Below, piece by piece: positions 42,770-51,665 of a stretch of DNA of 64,000 nt; position 1 is the first letter of the stretch; the number at the start of each line of letters is the position of its first letter. The stretch is from Paraliobacillus salinarum. GTDB taxonomy: Bacteria > Bacillota > Bacilli > Bacillales > Amphibacillaceae. A model generated the notes under the pieces. The model was not told the origin of the DNA and made no database searches. It saw only the letters and a program-made list of their open reading frames with translations. Position numbers and translations under genes: made by a program. The stretch covers positions 186,001 through 250,000 of the forward strand of contig NZ_JACEFA010000002.1 of the NCBI RefSeq assembly GCF_014083865.1, given 5' to 3'.

Positions 42770-44851
42770 TTATTCAGTTGCTTGGATAAATAGATCTAAT
42801 GCTTTAGCTCCCTCTTGACGAGTAGCATCATTTCTAGGCATGAATTTATCATTACCCATACCAATTAAGATACCTAAATCATGCATATCATTAATTGCAT
42901 GAATCATTTCTTCAGTTGTATCAGCAATATCATTAAAAGGAGCATCATCTGTCTGATCTAAATTGCCTTCAGCTTTTAAATCATATGCTCTATCAAGAAT
43001 AATGGCCATTTCACCACGGCTAATTTCTTTATGTGGCTTAAATGTGTTATCATGATAACCTTTAATTAAACCATTTTCTTCAGCAGCAGCAAGTTCTTGA
43101 CGCATTTCTCCATAAACATTATGCATATCAGTGAAGTTTGCTTCTCCGCTAGCTTCTAATCCAAGTGTTCTTGTAAGTAAACTAGCAAATTGTACTCTAG
43201 TTACAGGTTCTTGAGTACCGAAAACATTTTCTGACATACCATTTATAATTTTATGACCATAAAGTTTTTCTACATGATCAAATCCCCAGTCATCACGAGA
43301 GATATCTTTAAATGGAACGTGAATATTGATACGATTTTCATCACCAAGTTTGATTGGAGAGTTTGACTTGAAATATTCTTTCATAACTTCTTCTAATGCA
43401 CTATATTCGTTGATTAACTCTGTATCTTTAAGCATACCGTAGTCGTCTCCGCCAGCTGAAAGGAAATCGTTTGTTGCTACCGTGTACATTTTGTTCATAT
43501 CAATCGGCTGATCGCCAACCATTAAGTTCTTCACTCTTTCCCCTTCTGTTCTTGAGTCAATCGTGAAGCTAATTCCTGCTACGTGAGGAAATGCACCTTT
43601 AGTGTTTGGATAATCACTAACACCGTGCTCTAAAGCCGCTTTAATTGTTTTACCATCCATTTTCTTGGTTACAAGGTAGTTACCAAATGGACTTACATTG
43701 ATTACGTCACCTAGGGTTACTTCTCCCTTTTGAATAGAAGATCTTATTCCCCCACCATTTGTAATGGCAAGATCGGCATTAGTTTTTTCCATCATTGCGT
43801 TAGTGATCAGGTTACCTAGATTCGTTTCGCTTGTTCTTACATCTCCACGCTCTCCATGTAAAAGAACATCAGAAGAACCGATAACCTCACTCATAATTAC
43901 GTCTTGCTTGTCTTTAATAGTATTAATTAATGCTTCTGTTTCAGTATCAGGTTCGATAGATGCAGCGTCTTCTTTTGTATAACGAGCTGCTTCCATACCT
44001 GTTAAATTTTTCTCAGCATCGAATGTCAACACTACTTTACCTAAATTCTTAGTGTATTCTCCAGCACTAACAATCTTTGTTTTATTACCATTCTTATCAA
44101 GGTTGTCCACTGTGTGACTATGACCATCAACAATAAGATCAATGCCAGGTGCACCCTCAGCTAGTTTAATAGAAGTGTCTGTACTAGACGCATCCACACC
44201 TAAGTGAGTTAAAGCTATGATTACATCCACATTTTCTGCTTGTAGCTTAGAAACCATTGCTTTTCCTTCTTCAACAATATCAGTAAATTCTAACCCTTCA
44301 ACGTTCTTCGGGTTTGTTTTATAATGTGTTTCAGGTGTTGAAAGACCAAAGACTCCAATCTTTACACCATCTATTTCTTTGATAAAATGAGTTTTTAATA
44401 ATTGCTCGTTTGTTTCTTTAATGCGAACATTAGCGCTGATTACTGGAAAATCAACTTCATTATTCGCAATTTCTACCAGACGATCTTGACCATAGTTAAA
44501 ATCGTGGTTTCCCGCTGCCAATCCGTCATACTTCAAGTGATTAAAGATTTTTGCAATACTATTACCGTTTTCAAGTGTTGCAAAAGGTGTGCCATGGAAA
44601 GTATCCCCAGCATCTAAAAGTAACGTGTTAGGATTGCTAGCTCTTTCTTGATTAACAAAAGTCGCAAGCTTTGCAAACCCCATGCCATCATACTTTCCTT
44701 CCTCCACACGCCCATGGGAATCATTGGTATGTAGAATAGTAATTGAAGTGCCTTCTGCAGCAGCTACTGATAATGGGGCTCCAACCGGTAAAATACCTAA
44801 ACATAAAACAGCGATCATAAGTGAAACCGAAATTCTTTTCAACTTACTCAT
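42770..44851 (-). CDS. SLH-anchored 5'-nucleotidase (UshA/YfkN type)
   Basis: A 693-residue secreted metallophosphatase. ATG 44851 with AGGAGG at 7 bases was chosen over the longer ORF. Signal peptide to about residue 32 (SVAAAEG). The N-terminal domain has TILHTNDSHG, LLDAGDTFHGTP, AAGNHDFNYG and DGHSHTVD; the C-terminal nucleotidase domain shows TNGGGIRSSI and SPFGNYL. Three SLH repeats at about 520-693 (TRVQ, SRGE and TRQE). Hydrolyses nucleoside monophosphates to nucleosides and phosphate outside the cell. A cre-like site overlaps its promoter. Paralogue in role of the gene at 23537. Confidence 0.94.
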   Translation of the reverse strand: MSKLKRISVSLMIAVLCLGILPVGAPLSVAAAEGTSITILHTNDSHGRVEEGKYDGMGFAKLATFVNQERASNPNTLLLDAGDTFHGTPFATLENGNSIAKIFNHLKYDGLAAGNHDFNYGQDRLVEIANNEVDFPVISANVRIKETNEQLLKTHFIKEIDGVKIGVFGLSTPETHYKTNPKNVEGLEFTDIVEEGKAMVSKLQAENVDVIIALTHLGVDASSTDTSIKLAEGAPGIDLIVDGHSHTVDNLDKNGNKTKIVSAGEYTKNLGKVVLTFDAEKNLTGMEAARYTKEDAASIEPDTETEALINTIKDKQDVIMSEVIGSSDVLLHGERGDVRTSETNLGNLITNAMMEKTNADLAITNGGGIRSSIQKGEVTLGDVINVSPFGNYLVTKKMDGKTIKAALEHGVSDYPNTKGAFPHVAGISFTIDSRTEGERVKNLMVGDQPIDMNKMYTVATNDFLSAGGDDYGMLKDTELINEYSALEEVMKEYFKSNSPIKLGDENRINIHVPFKDISRDDWGFDHVEKLYGHKIINGMSENVFGTQEPVTRVQFASLLTRTLGLEASGEANFTDMHNVYGEMRQELAAAEENGLIKGYHDNTFKPHKEISRGEMAIILDRAYDLKAEGNLDQTDDAPFNDIADTTEEMIHAINDMHDLGILIGMGNDKFMPRNDATRQEGAKALDLFIQATE

Positions 44852-44896
44852 TGACCAACCTCCTAGTAATATTGTATTTTCATACAATATTAGTAT

Positions 44897-44929
44897 ATTA
44901 TAGATTCTCTAAAAATGAAAGCGTTTACT
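44897..44929 (-). promoter_or_regulatory. Promoter with overlapping cre-like site
   Basis: On the minus strand TATAAT (44902-44897) is the -10. TGAAAGCGTTTACT (plus-strand reading 44916-44929) matches the cre consensus at 13 of 14 positions and covers the -35 region. Confidence 0.7.
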
Positions 44930-45118
44930 AGATTTTTTTGAAATTTTTTTGCATATTATTTACAAAAAAACTAATCTCAAATTGTTTTATTAGTTTACGT
45001 CTCAACTGTAATTTAACAATTTGAAAATTAGTTTTTAATAAGCTATATGATAGACAGGTTTTGGAAATACGTATACTCTAATATTGTTATTTTAGAAAGC
45101 ATAGAATAGACTCTACTA

Positions 45119-46276
45119 TTATTCTTCAACATACAAGTGTTTAATTAAATTGTTGCTACTGTTACCTTTCGAATATTGATTCCATTCTAGAGCAAACTGA
45201 TTAATCTTAGAGTAGTCATACTGATCATTCTCTAGAACATGAATTAAATCATTTGTATTAGTAACAACCGGGCCAGGAACTAACGAGACATAATCATCCC
45301 ATAAGCCAGTTTCTTCTTGATATTGTTCTAAATCATACGCAAAAAACACCATTGGTTTTTTCAGTAAAGCAAACTCAAATGGCAATGAAGAGTAATCTGT
45401 AATTAATACATCTGTAATCACTAATAATTCGTTGATATGGTAATTTTTTGATACATCTACAAAAAATTCATCCTCGTTATAGGTTGTATTTAACGTAATA
45501 GCTGGATGCAACTTCAAGAAAAAAACGAATTCATCACCTAGCTTTTTCTTCATTTCTGCTATATCCAACTCGATGTTTGAGAGATGTAATTTATCTTTTC
45601 TAAACGTAGGTGCATACAATATAACTTTTTTATCTTGTATTACTGGAAACTTACGAATCATTTCTTTCTTTATTTCTTCTTGTGACGAAGAATCAAAGAA
45701 AAAATCAGTCCTTGGAATACCAGTACGTAATATACGGGAGTCATTCAATCCAAAGCTTTCTTTGAAAATAGTAACCATTTTTTCTGATCCTACCACAACG
45801 TAATTAAATTTCTCATAAACTTTATTAAATCTTTGTTGGGCTATTTTGCTTCTGCTAGGAACGGTTGAGTCTAACAAGCCGAACTTTTTAATTGCACCCG
45901 CCGCATGCCACAACTGCACACATTGAACGTTCGGTTTAAACTTAATATCAGCTAAAAAACCAAAGTAAGTATCAATGAAAATATGTTGGCATGTGGCAAT
46001 ATGATAGATTGACTTAACAAAAGATACTGGTCTTGTAAGCTTAAAATCTATTACAATAGCACCTGGAATAGACTTAAAATAATGCTTAGAGTTCTTTGTA
46101 TCCAAAATAACTATTTGTTGATTTGTTGATTTCGAAAGTTCTTCCGCAACATAGAAAACATTATCTGCAAAGGAAGAAACAAAAGTAGTTTTTTTCCTTT
46201 GAGGAAAGTTTTTTAACGCATTGAATATCATTCGAAAAACAAATAGATAAAAGGATATTAAGTATTCCCTAACCAT
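45119..46276 (-). CDS. CDP-glycerol glycerophosphotransferase, TagB-type
   Basis: A 385-residue membrane-associated enzyme with CVQLWHAAGAIKKFG, ILYAPTFRKDKL, FFLKLHPAI and LITDYSSLPFEFALL. The WHAAGA variant is characteristic of TagB/TarB primases, which add the first glycerol phosphate to the lipid-linked ManNAc-GlcNAc disaccharide. A hydrophobic N-terminal helix precedes the GT-B fold. Its start codon overlaps the tagD stop by 8 bp, so substrate synthesis and use are coupled. TagB rather than TagF is favoured by length (TagB about 380). Confidence 0.87.
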   Translation of the reverse strand: MVREYLISFYLFVFRMIFNALKNFPQRKKTTFVSSFADNVFYVAEELSKSTNQQIVILDTKNSKHYFKSIPGAIVIDFKLTRPVSFVKSIYHIATCQHIFIDTYFGFLADIKFKPNVQCVQLWHAAGAIKKFGLLDSTVPSRSKIAQQRFNKVYEKFNYVVVGSEKMVTIFKESFGLNDSRILRTGIPRTDFFFDSSSQEEIKKEMIRKFPVIQDKKVILYAPTFRKDKLHLSNIELDIAEMKKKLGDEFVFFLKLHPAITLNTTYNEDEFFVDVSKNYHINELLVITDVLITDYSSLPFEFALLKKPMVFFAYDLEQYQEETGLWDDYVSLVPGPVVTNTNDLIHVLENDQYDYSKINQFALEWNQYSKGNSSNNLIKHLYVEE

Positions 46277-46667
46277 TTTCTAACTCTAATAAATCAGTCT
46301 TAATTTTTGTAGTAGAAATTCCGATTGTTCGAGGTAAGTATTTAACTTCGCAATAATCTTGAAGATAATCAAACTTCCCTTTCCAATCGTCTCCCATTAC
46401 AAATAAGTCAACGTCATGTTTTTTTATGTCATCAATCTTTTGTTCCCAAGTATTCTCTGGAATAACTTCATCAACATAACGTATGGCCTCTAGAATTAGT
46501 TTTCTATTTTCATAGTTATGATAAGCTTTTTTGCTCTTTAATAGATTAAACTCATCTGTGGAAATAGCAACAATTAGATAATCACCTAATTCTTTTGCTC
46601 CCTTTAGTATGTTTATATGGCCCCAATGCAACAAATCAAATGTTCCATAAGTAATTACTTTCTTCAT
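46269..46667 (-). CDS. tagD: Glycerol-3-phosphate cytidylyltransferase
   Basis: A 132-residue enzyme making CDP-glycerol from CTP and glycerol-3-phosphate, the donor for all CDP-glycerol transferases in the window. The nucleotidyltransferase motifs are GTFDLLHWGH (residues 6-15) and RTIGISTTKI near 113. ATG at 46667 has CGGAGG 8 bases upstream; the length equals that of B. subtilis TagD/TarD (about 129-132). Overlaps the TagB-type gene by 8 bp and heads this two-gene operon. Confidence 0.96.
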   Translation of the reverse strand: MKKVITYGTFDLLHWGHINILKGAKELGDYLIVAISTDEFNLLKSKKAYHNYENRKLILEAIRYVDEVIPENTWEQKIDDIKKHDVDLFVMGDDWKGKFDYLQDYCEVKYLPRTIGISTTKIKTDLLELENG

Positions 46668-47334
46668 TTTATAGCCTCCGTTATTGTTTAAAAAAAATAT
46701 TAAAAAAGTTTGTGCTATCTTCATATTTATTATACATTATATTTATAAATTATATAATTATCAAGTTATTACATTACTTTAAAGTATGAGATGCTTTAGA
46801 TATTATATAAGCCATTATATCAAGTAATACGAGAAGGGATCGAGCTTTATTGAACCTTTTCAGTGATGTTGTGAAAATGAAAAATAGTTATCCACTTACT
46901 TAAATTGGTAATTTTTTTGATAAAAGACAACATTCCTACTTTAAAAATAGTTTAACTTGATTCAGAAAAAAAGTTTAAGACTAAAATGCTATGAGATTAA
47001 AATAATTGATTTAGGAAATATCAATACTTTTAGCCTACCATCGTGATTGGTCCATTTTTGTGAAATTACCCTATGCAGTTACTTCAATTCAATCAATACT
47101 AGAAATAGTAAGCTGGCTAAATCGCCACTTTCAAAAAATTCGATTTCTTAAATAAGTTTATGACCTATAATATACAATGTTTTTTTAAGGTTAAAATAAT
47201 TGTTGATTATCTTCATCTATTATCAAATAATATCCTTTACCACGAATTACATTTATTAAACAAAACACGCCTTCAGACATTAATTTCATCTGAAGGCGTA
47301 TTTGTGTGTTATTATGTTTTCATTTAATAAAAAA
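46668..47334. other. Non-coding gap of 667 bp
   Basis: Very AT-rich sequence upstream of tagD, including its probable promoter (minus-strand TATAAT-like boxes around 46730-46760) and the terminator of the amidase gene at its right end. I see no ORF with a ribosome site. Confidence 0.5.
47267..47299 (-). terminator. Terminator of the SLH amidase gene
   Basis: ACGCCTTCAGA pairs with TCTGAAGGCGT, with A/T tracts on both sides. Confidence 0.88.
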
Positions 47335-48723
47335 TTATTTTTCTTTCCAATTATAATATGAAATAATTCCTTCACTTATTGCTTTAGCCAAAACTTGCTT
47401 TTTTTCTTTTAATATTTTGGCATCAGATTTATTGGTTAAAAAACCTAATTCTACCAAAGTTGATGGCAATGGATTTGTTTTTATTACTCGAAAACCTGCC
47501 TGTTTAACTCCACGATCTCTCATACCAGTAGCTTCAACTAATTCGTCTTGAATAAAAGCTGATAATACTCTACTTGCCTCTGTTCTAGAATCCATTCTAG
47601 CTCTGGAATGATAATAATACGTTGCAACACCACTAGCACTAGGGGTAGCAGAATTTGCATGAATACTTACAAATGTGTCTGCTTTGTTATTTACTGCAAA
47701 ATCAACTCTTTCATCTAATGATAGATATTTATCTGTTTCTCTAGTCATTAACACTTGAATATCCTTTTTTTCTAAGTATATCTTTAAGTATTTAGACACT
47801 TCTAAATTAACATCTTTTTCTCTCAAATTATTTGCACTAGCACCTGAATCTTTACCACCGTGCCCAGGATCTATCACGATAAGTCTATCTAGTTCATCCA
47901 CTAAATAATCTTGGTGGACATACCCTGATAGTTTTCCTTTAGTGATTTTAACCCATTGTCCTTCTGTACTATGAGCAGTTACCTTATCACCATTTCTTAA
48001 GCTTCCTACTCTTTCATAATTTGTACCAGGGCCTTTTCTAACATTTAATGTCGTATTTACACGAACAAATTTCACACTAGGCTTTACCGGTTTTGCAGCT
48101 GTTGTATCATCATTAGTTTCTTCAATAAAACTCGGATCTAAAGCTCTAGCAACCATAACCGAAAATTCTGCACGTGTAATGAAACTTTTTGGTTTGTATG
48201 TACCGTTAGGATAACCTTTCGTAATACCTGCAGTAAAAATCTTATCAATAGATTCGTAATTCGGATGATTTTTATCTACATCCTTGAAGTTGACATGACT
48301 TTTGTTGGTTATATTAAAAGCTTTAGAGATAACAATGGCCATCTCGCCTCTGGTAATGGATTGATGAGGTTTAAACGTACCATCTGGATAACCTCCAATA
48401 ATTCCTTTTTTATAAGCTGATTCTATATAACCAGATGCGAATGATTCAAACTCTACGTCAGGAAATGTGGACTTAACTTTATTCCCATCAAGGTTTAAAG
48501 CTGTACCAACCATTTTCATCGCTTCAGCTCTTGTTACAGAATTGTCAGGTTTAAATTTGCCATCTGGATAACCATTAATTATTTTTTTTTCTATTAAATA
48601 ATTAATCTCTTCAGTTGAATAATTATTCGGAATATCCTTTAAACCAGCTGCTGATAACGATTGCATTGAAAAACACAAAAAAAACACTGCGAAAACAAAG
48701 GTGACTATTAACTTTTTCCCCAA
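47335..48723 (-). CDS. SLH-anchored N-acetylmuramoyl-L-alanine amidase
   Basis: A 462-residue autolysin. Signal peptide 1-25, three SLH repeats at about 28-205 (TRAE, TRGE, TRAE), an SH3b domain at about 225-280 (TTLNVRKGPGTNYERVG) and an Amidase_3 zinc hydrolase domain to the end. Zinc ligands and catalytic residues are seen in DPGHGGKDSG, REKDVNLEV, SIHANS and VELGFLTN. It cleaves the amide between MurNAc and L-Ala. TTG start with AAGGAGG nine bases upstream. Divergent from the SLH glucosaminidase gene, sharing a 210-bp promoter region. Confidence 0.94.
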   Translation of the reverse strand: MGKKLIVTFVFAVFFLCFSMQSLSAAGLKDIPNNYSTEEINYLIEKKIINGYPDGKFKPDNSVTRAEAMKMVGTALNLDGNKVKSTFPDVEFESFASGYIESAYKKGIIGGYPDGTFKPHQSITRGEMAIVISKAFNITNKSHVNFKDVDKNHPNYESIDKIFTAGITKGYPNGTYKPKSFITRAEFSVMVARALDPSFIEETNDDTTAAKPVKPSVKFVRVNTTLNVRKGPGTNYERVGSLRNGDKVTAHSTEGQWVKITKGKLSGYVHQDYLVDELDRLIVIDPGHGGKDSGASANNLREKDVNLEVSKYLKIYLEKKDIQVLMTRETDKYLSLDERVDFAVNNKADTFVSIHANSATPSASGVATYYYHSRARMDSRTEASRVLSAFIQDELVEATGMRDRGVKQAGFRVIKTNPLPSTLVELGFLTNKSDAKILKEKKQVLAKAISEGIISYYNWKEK

Positions 48724-48933
48724 TAAAATGAACCTCCTTATTAAATTTTTTATTAAAAAAATTGGGACTTAAATATAAAAATCTATCAAAAAAGCTCGAA
48801 ACCTAATTGTACTATTATATTGTAATTGATATAATAGATTTATAAAAGGAAAAAATAGCTTCTTATAAAAAAAATATACATTATTTTTTTACTATTTCAA
48901 TAGACTTTTAAAATACATAGGAGGAATTACTAG

Positions 48934-50805
48934 ATGAAAAGAAAGATAGCAGTTGTTTTTTTAGGTGTTATCATGATCTCCAATCTGATTTTGCCAACTA
49001 TTACGTTTGCAAAAGATGATATCACAGGTCACCAGTTTGAATATGACCTTAGAATCATGATAGAAGAAGGAATTATGGGAGGTTATCCAGACGGGCTTTT
49101 TAAGCCAGATAACTCAGTGACGCGGGCAGAATTCACTAAACTTTTAGTTGAATCACTTCAATTAACTGGAGAGTCTACTAGCCACAGTTTTACAGATGTG
49201 AAAGATTCGGTTTGGTATACAAAGCCAATAGCTATTGCGATCAATCATAACTTAATTAGCGGTTATCCTGATGGAACTTTTAAGCCAAACAACAAAATTT
49301 CTCGAGAACAAATGACCGGTATCATTCAACGCGCTTTACATCAACAAGGAGTAACTTCTAAAGAAAAAGAACTTACTTTTTCCGATACCTCCAAAATTCA
49401 TAAAGACTTTCGTTCTTCAGTTGCAAAGCTTTACTATCATGGAATTATGAATGGTAAAGGTAATAATCTATTCGCACCTAAAGATTACACAACGAGAGGC
49501 GAAACTGCAGCTGTTTTGAATAGAATGTTAAAGACGATTAACAATCCTAAAACGGTGATTACTAATACACATTACGATAGAGACTTTAACAAAATGATAG
49601 ATATACAAATGACCAAAACACCAAAAGTTGATGGAGCAGGTCAGTATATAGCAAGTCGTGAAATGGTTTCATATTATGCTAACCCTAAAAATTTCAGTAG
49701 CAATTCAAGTGACTTTTTGCAATTTCTTGATTTAGCTGAAAACACTGGTTTGAACACGAGTGAAGTGAATAATAAGATATTAACTAATAAATATAAATTA
49801 TCAGGACAAGCAAAAGCATTTGTTGAAGCTGGTAAAGTTCATAATGTGAATGAAGTATATTTAATTGCACATACGTTACATGAAACAGGTAATGGAAAAT
49901 CTACTTTAGCACAGGGTGTACCGGTTGATGGTAACGGAAAAGTCGTATCCGCGAATAATGCAAAACATACAGTTTATAACTTCTATGGTTATGGTGCGGT
50001 TGACAGCAATCCTTTAAACGGAGGCGCTAAATACGCATTTGATAATAAATGGTTTACTCCAGAAGCTGCCATTATTGGTGGTGCTGCTGATATTGCAGAT
50101 AATTATATTAATGATGGACAAAACACGCTATATAAAATGAGATGGAATCCTGATAGTCCAGGTTATCCACAATACGCAACACATGTCATGTGGGCAGTAT
50201 TACAAACAAAGAATATGAGTAAAATATATAATTTACTAGATTCATATGTTCAGAAGTTTGATGTACCTACTTTCAATAATCAACCAAAAGCAACTGCTAA
50301 GCCTACAGGTGTTGCACAGTATCATGTTGATACAACATTAGCCGGACGTAATGGAACAACAAATGCTACTAGTTTAAACTTTAGAACTGGCCCAACAACA
50401 GGCTTTGATGCTATAAGCGCAATTCCACATGGTTCACAAGTTACACTTATTGGAGAAAATGGTGGATGGTACAAGATCAAGTATAATGGTTCTATAGGCT
50501 GGGTAGCTGGTCAATATGTCGATTTAGAAACAAAAGCTAAAACATTTAGTATTAGCGGTTTTACAAAAGAAAATGATAATCAAGCAGAAGAAATAAAAGA
50601 TATAACAGATAACATATTTGGTGAAACAAATGTAGAAACAATACCATTACTATCTTCTCCAAGCACAAATGATGATTCCACATTTGTTAGAGATCTAGAG
50701 CTTAGTACTACCGTGAAGATACTTGACCAAAATAAAGACTGGTATAAGGTAATTCTTGACCAAGAAGAAGGTTGGGTACAAAAAGAGTTTATCACTATTA
50801 AGTAA
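48934..50805 (+). CDS. SLH-anchored beta-N-acetylglucosaminidase
   Basis: A 623-residue secreted glycosidase. Signal peptide 1-27, three SLH repeats to about 205 (TRAE, SREQ, TRGE), a glucosaminidase domain at about 270-440 with the catalytic glutamate in LHETGNGKS and the YNFYGYGAVD motif, then two SH3b domains (about 470-530, SLNFRTGPTTGFD, and 565-620). Glycan-strand cleavage by this enzyme complements the amidase on the other strand. GGAGGA 5-10 bases before the ATG. Followed by a terminator and tagA. Confidence 0.93.
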   Translation: MKRKIAVVFLGVIMISNLILPTITFAKDDITGHQFEYDLRIMIEEGIMGGYPDGLFKPDNSVTRAEFTKLLVESLQLTGESTSHSFTDVKDSVWYTKPIAIAINHNLISGYPDGTFKPNNKISREQMTGIIQRALHQQGVTSKEKELTFSDTSKIHKDFRSSVAKLYYHGIMNGKGNNLFAPKDYTTRGETAAVLNRMLKTINNPKTVITNTHYDRDFNKMIDIQMTKTPKVDGAGQYIASREMVSYYANPKNFSSNSSDFLQFLDLAENTGLNTSEVNNKILTNKYKLSGQAKAFVEAGKVHNVNEVYLIAHTLHETGNGKSTLAQGVPVDGNGKVVSANNAKHTVYNFYGYGAVDSNPLNGGAKYAFDNKWFTPEAAIIGGAADIADNYINDGQNTLYKMRWNPDSPGYPQYATHVMWAVLQTKNMSKIYNLLDSYVQKFDVPTFNNQPKATAKPTGVAQYHVDTTLAGRNGTTNATSLNFRTGPTTGFDAISAIPHGSQVTLIGENGGWYKIKYNGSIGWVAGQYVDLETKAKTFSISGFTKENDNQAEEIKDITDNIFGETNVETIPLLSSPSTNDDSTFVRDLELSTTVKILDQNKDWYKVILDQEEGWVQKEFITIK

Positions 50806-50839
50806 AGTGAAATTGACAGTAGATATTTAAAGATTCTTA

Positions 50840-50868
50840 GGAAGGAAACAACTATTTGTTTCCTTCCT
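50840..50868 (+). terminator. Terminator of the glucosaminidase gene
   Basis: GGAAGGAAACA pairs with TGTTTCCTTCC, followed by TTTTGTG. Confidence 0.88.
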
Positions 50869-50924
50869 TTTGTGTTATATTATTTAACGTATTGATCTAA
50901 ATTGTAAAAAGGAGTTATTACGTA

Positions 50925-51665
50925 ATGAATGATGTAACTATAATGGATATTCCATTTATAAATACAGATCAAGAAACTTTTGTATCTGTATTAGATCAAC
51001 ATATTCAACAGAAGCGAAAAACTTTTGTGATTACAGCTAATCCTGAAATAGTAATGAAAGCTTATGAAAATAAATCATTTAAGGAATACTTAAATCAAGC
51101 AACCTATATCACTGCAGATGGGATTGGAATAGTCAAAGCAGCACAACTCCTGAATAATCCATTACCTGGGCGAGTAACAGGTTACGACACAATGATGCAA
51201 TTATTAACTAAGGCAAACGAACAAGCTTATAAAATCTTTTTGCTTGGTGCGCACCCAGATACATTACAAAAGACAGTTGCCAATATTGAGCGCGACTATC
51301 CTAACGTACAAATCGTTGGTACTCAAGACGGTTATTTTGATTGGGACAACAATGATATTGCCGATAGGATAGCTGATGTAAAACCAGATATTACTTTTGT
51401 TGCACTAGGTGTACCGAAACAAGAAAAATGGATTGCTGAAAATATTAGTAAATTTGATAGTGGTATTTTTATGGGGATTGGTGGTTCGTTTGATGTTATC
51501 GCTGGAACTGTAAAAAGAGCACCTGCTTTTTGGCAGAAATTAAATTTAGAATGGCTATATCGTTTACTTAAACAGCCTTCGCGTTGGAGACGTATGTTAG
51601 CATTACCTCGTTTTGCTATACATATTTTTATATTGAAAGTTAAAGGTAAAGGATTAAAATCATGA
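50925..51665 (+). CDS. tagA: N-acetylglucosaminyldiphosphoundecaprenol N-acetyl-beta-D-mannosaminyltransferase
   Basis: A 246-residue GT26 (WecG/TagA/CpsF) enzyme that adds ManNAc to lipid-linked GlcNAc, the second step of wall polymer linkage synthesis. Motifs: VITANPEIVMKAYEN, TADGIG with the likely catalytic Asp, GVPKQEKWI and EWLYRLLKQPSRWRRM. AAAAGGAG precedes the ATG. It overlaps the flippase gene by 4 bp. In SLH organisms a TagA homologue may serve the pyruvylated polymer instead of, or as well as, the teichoic acid. Confidence 0.95.
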   Translation: MNDVTIMDIPFINTDQETFVSVLDQHIQQKRKTFVITANPEIVMKAYENKSFKEYLNQATYITADGIGIVKAAQLLNNPLPGRVTGYDTMMQLLTKANEQAYKIFLLGAHPDTLQKTVANIERDYPNVQIVGTQDGYFDWDNNDIADRIADVKPDITFVALGVPKQEKWIAENISKFDSGIFMGIGGSFDVIAGTVKRAPAFWQKLNLEWLYRLLKQPSRWRRMLALPRFAIHIFILKVKGKGLKS

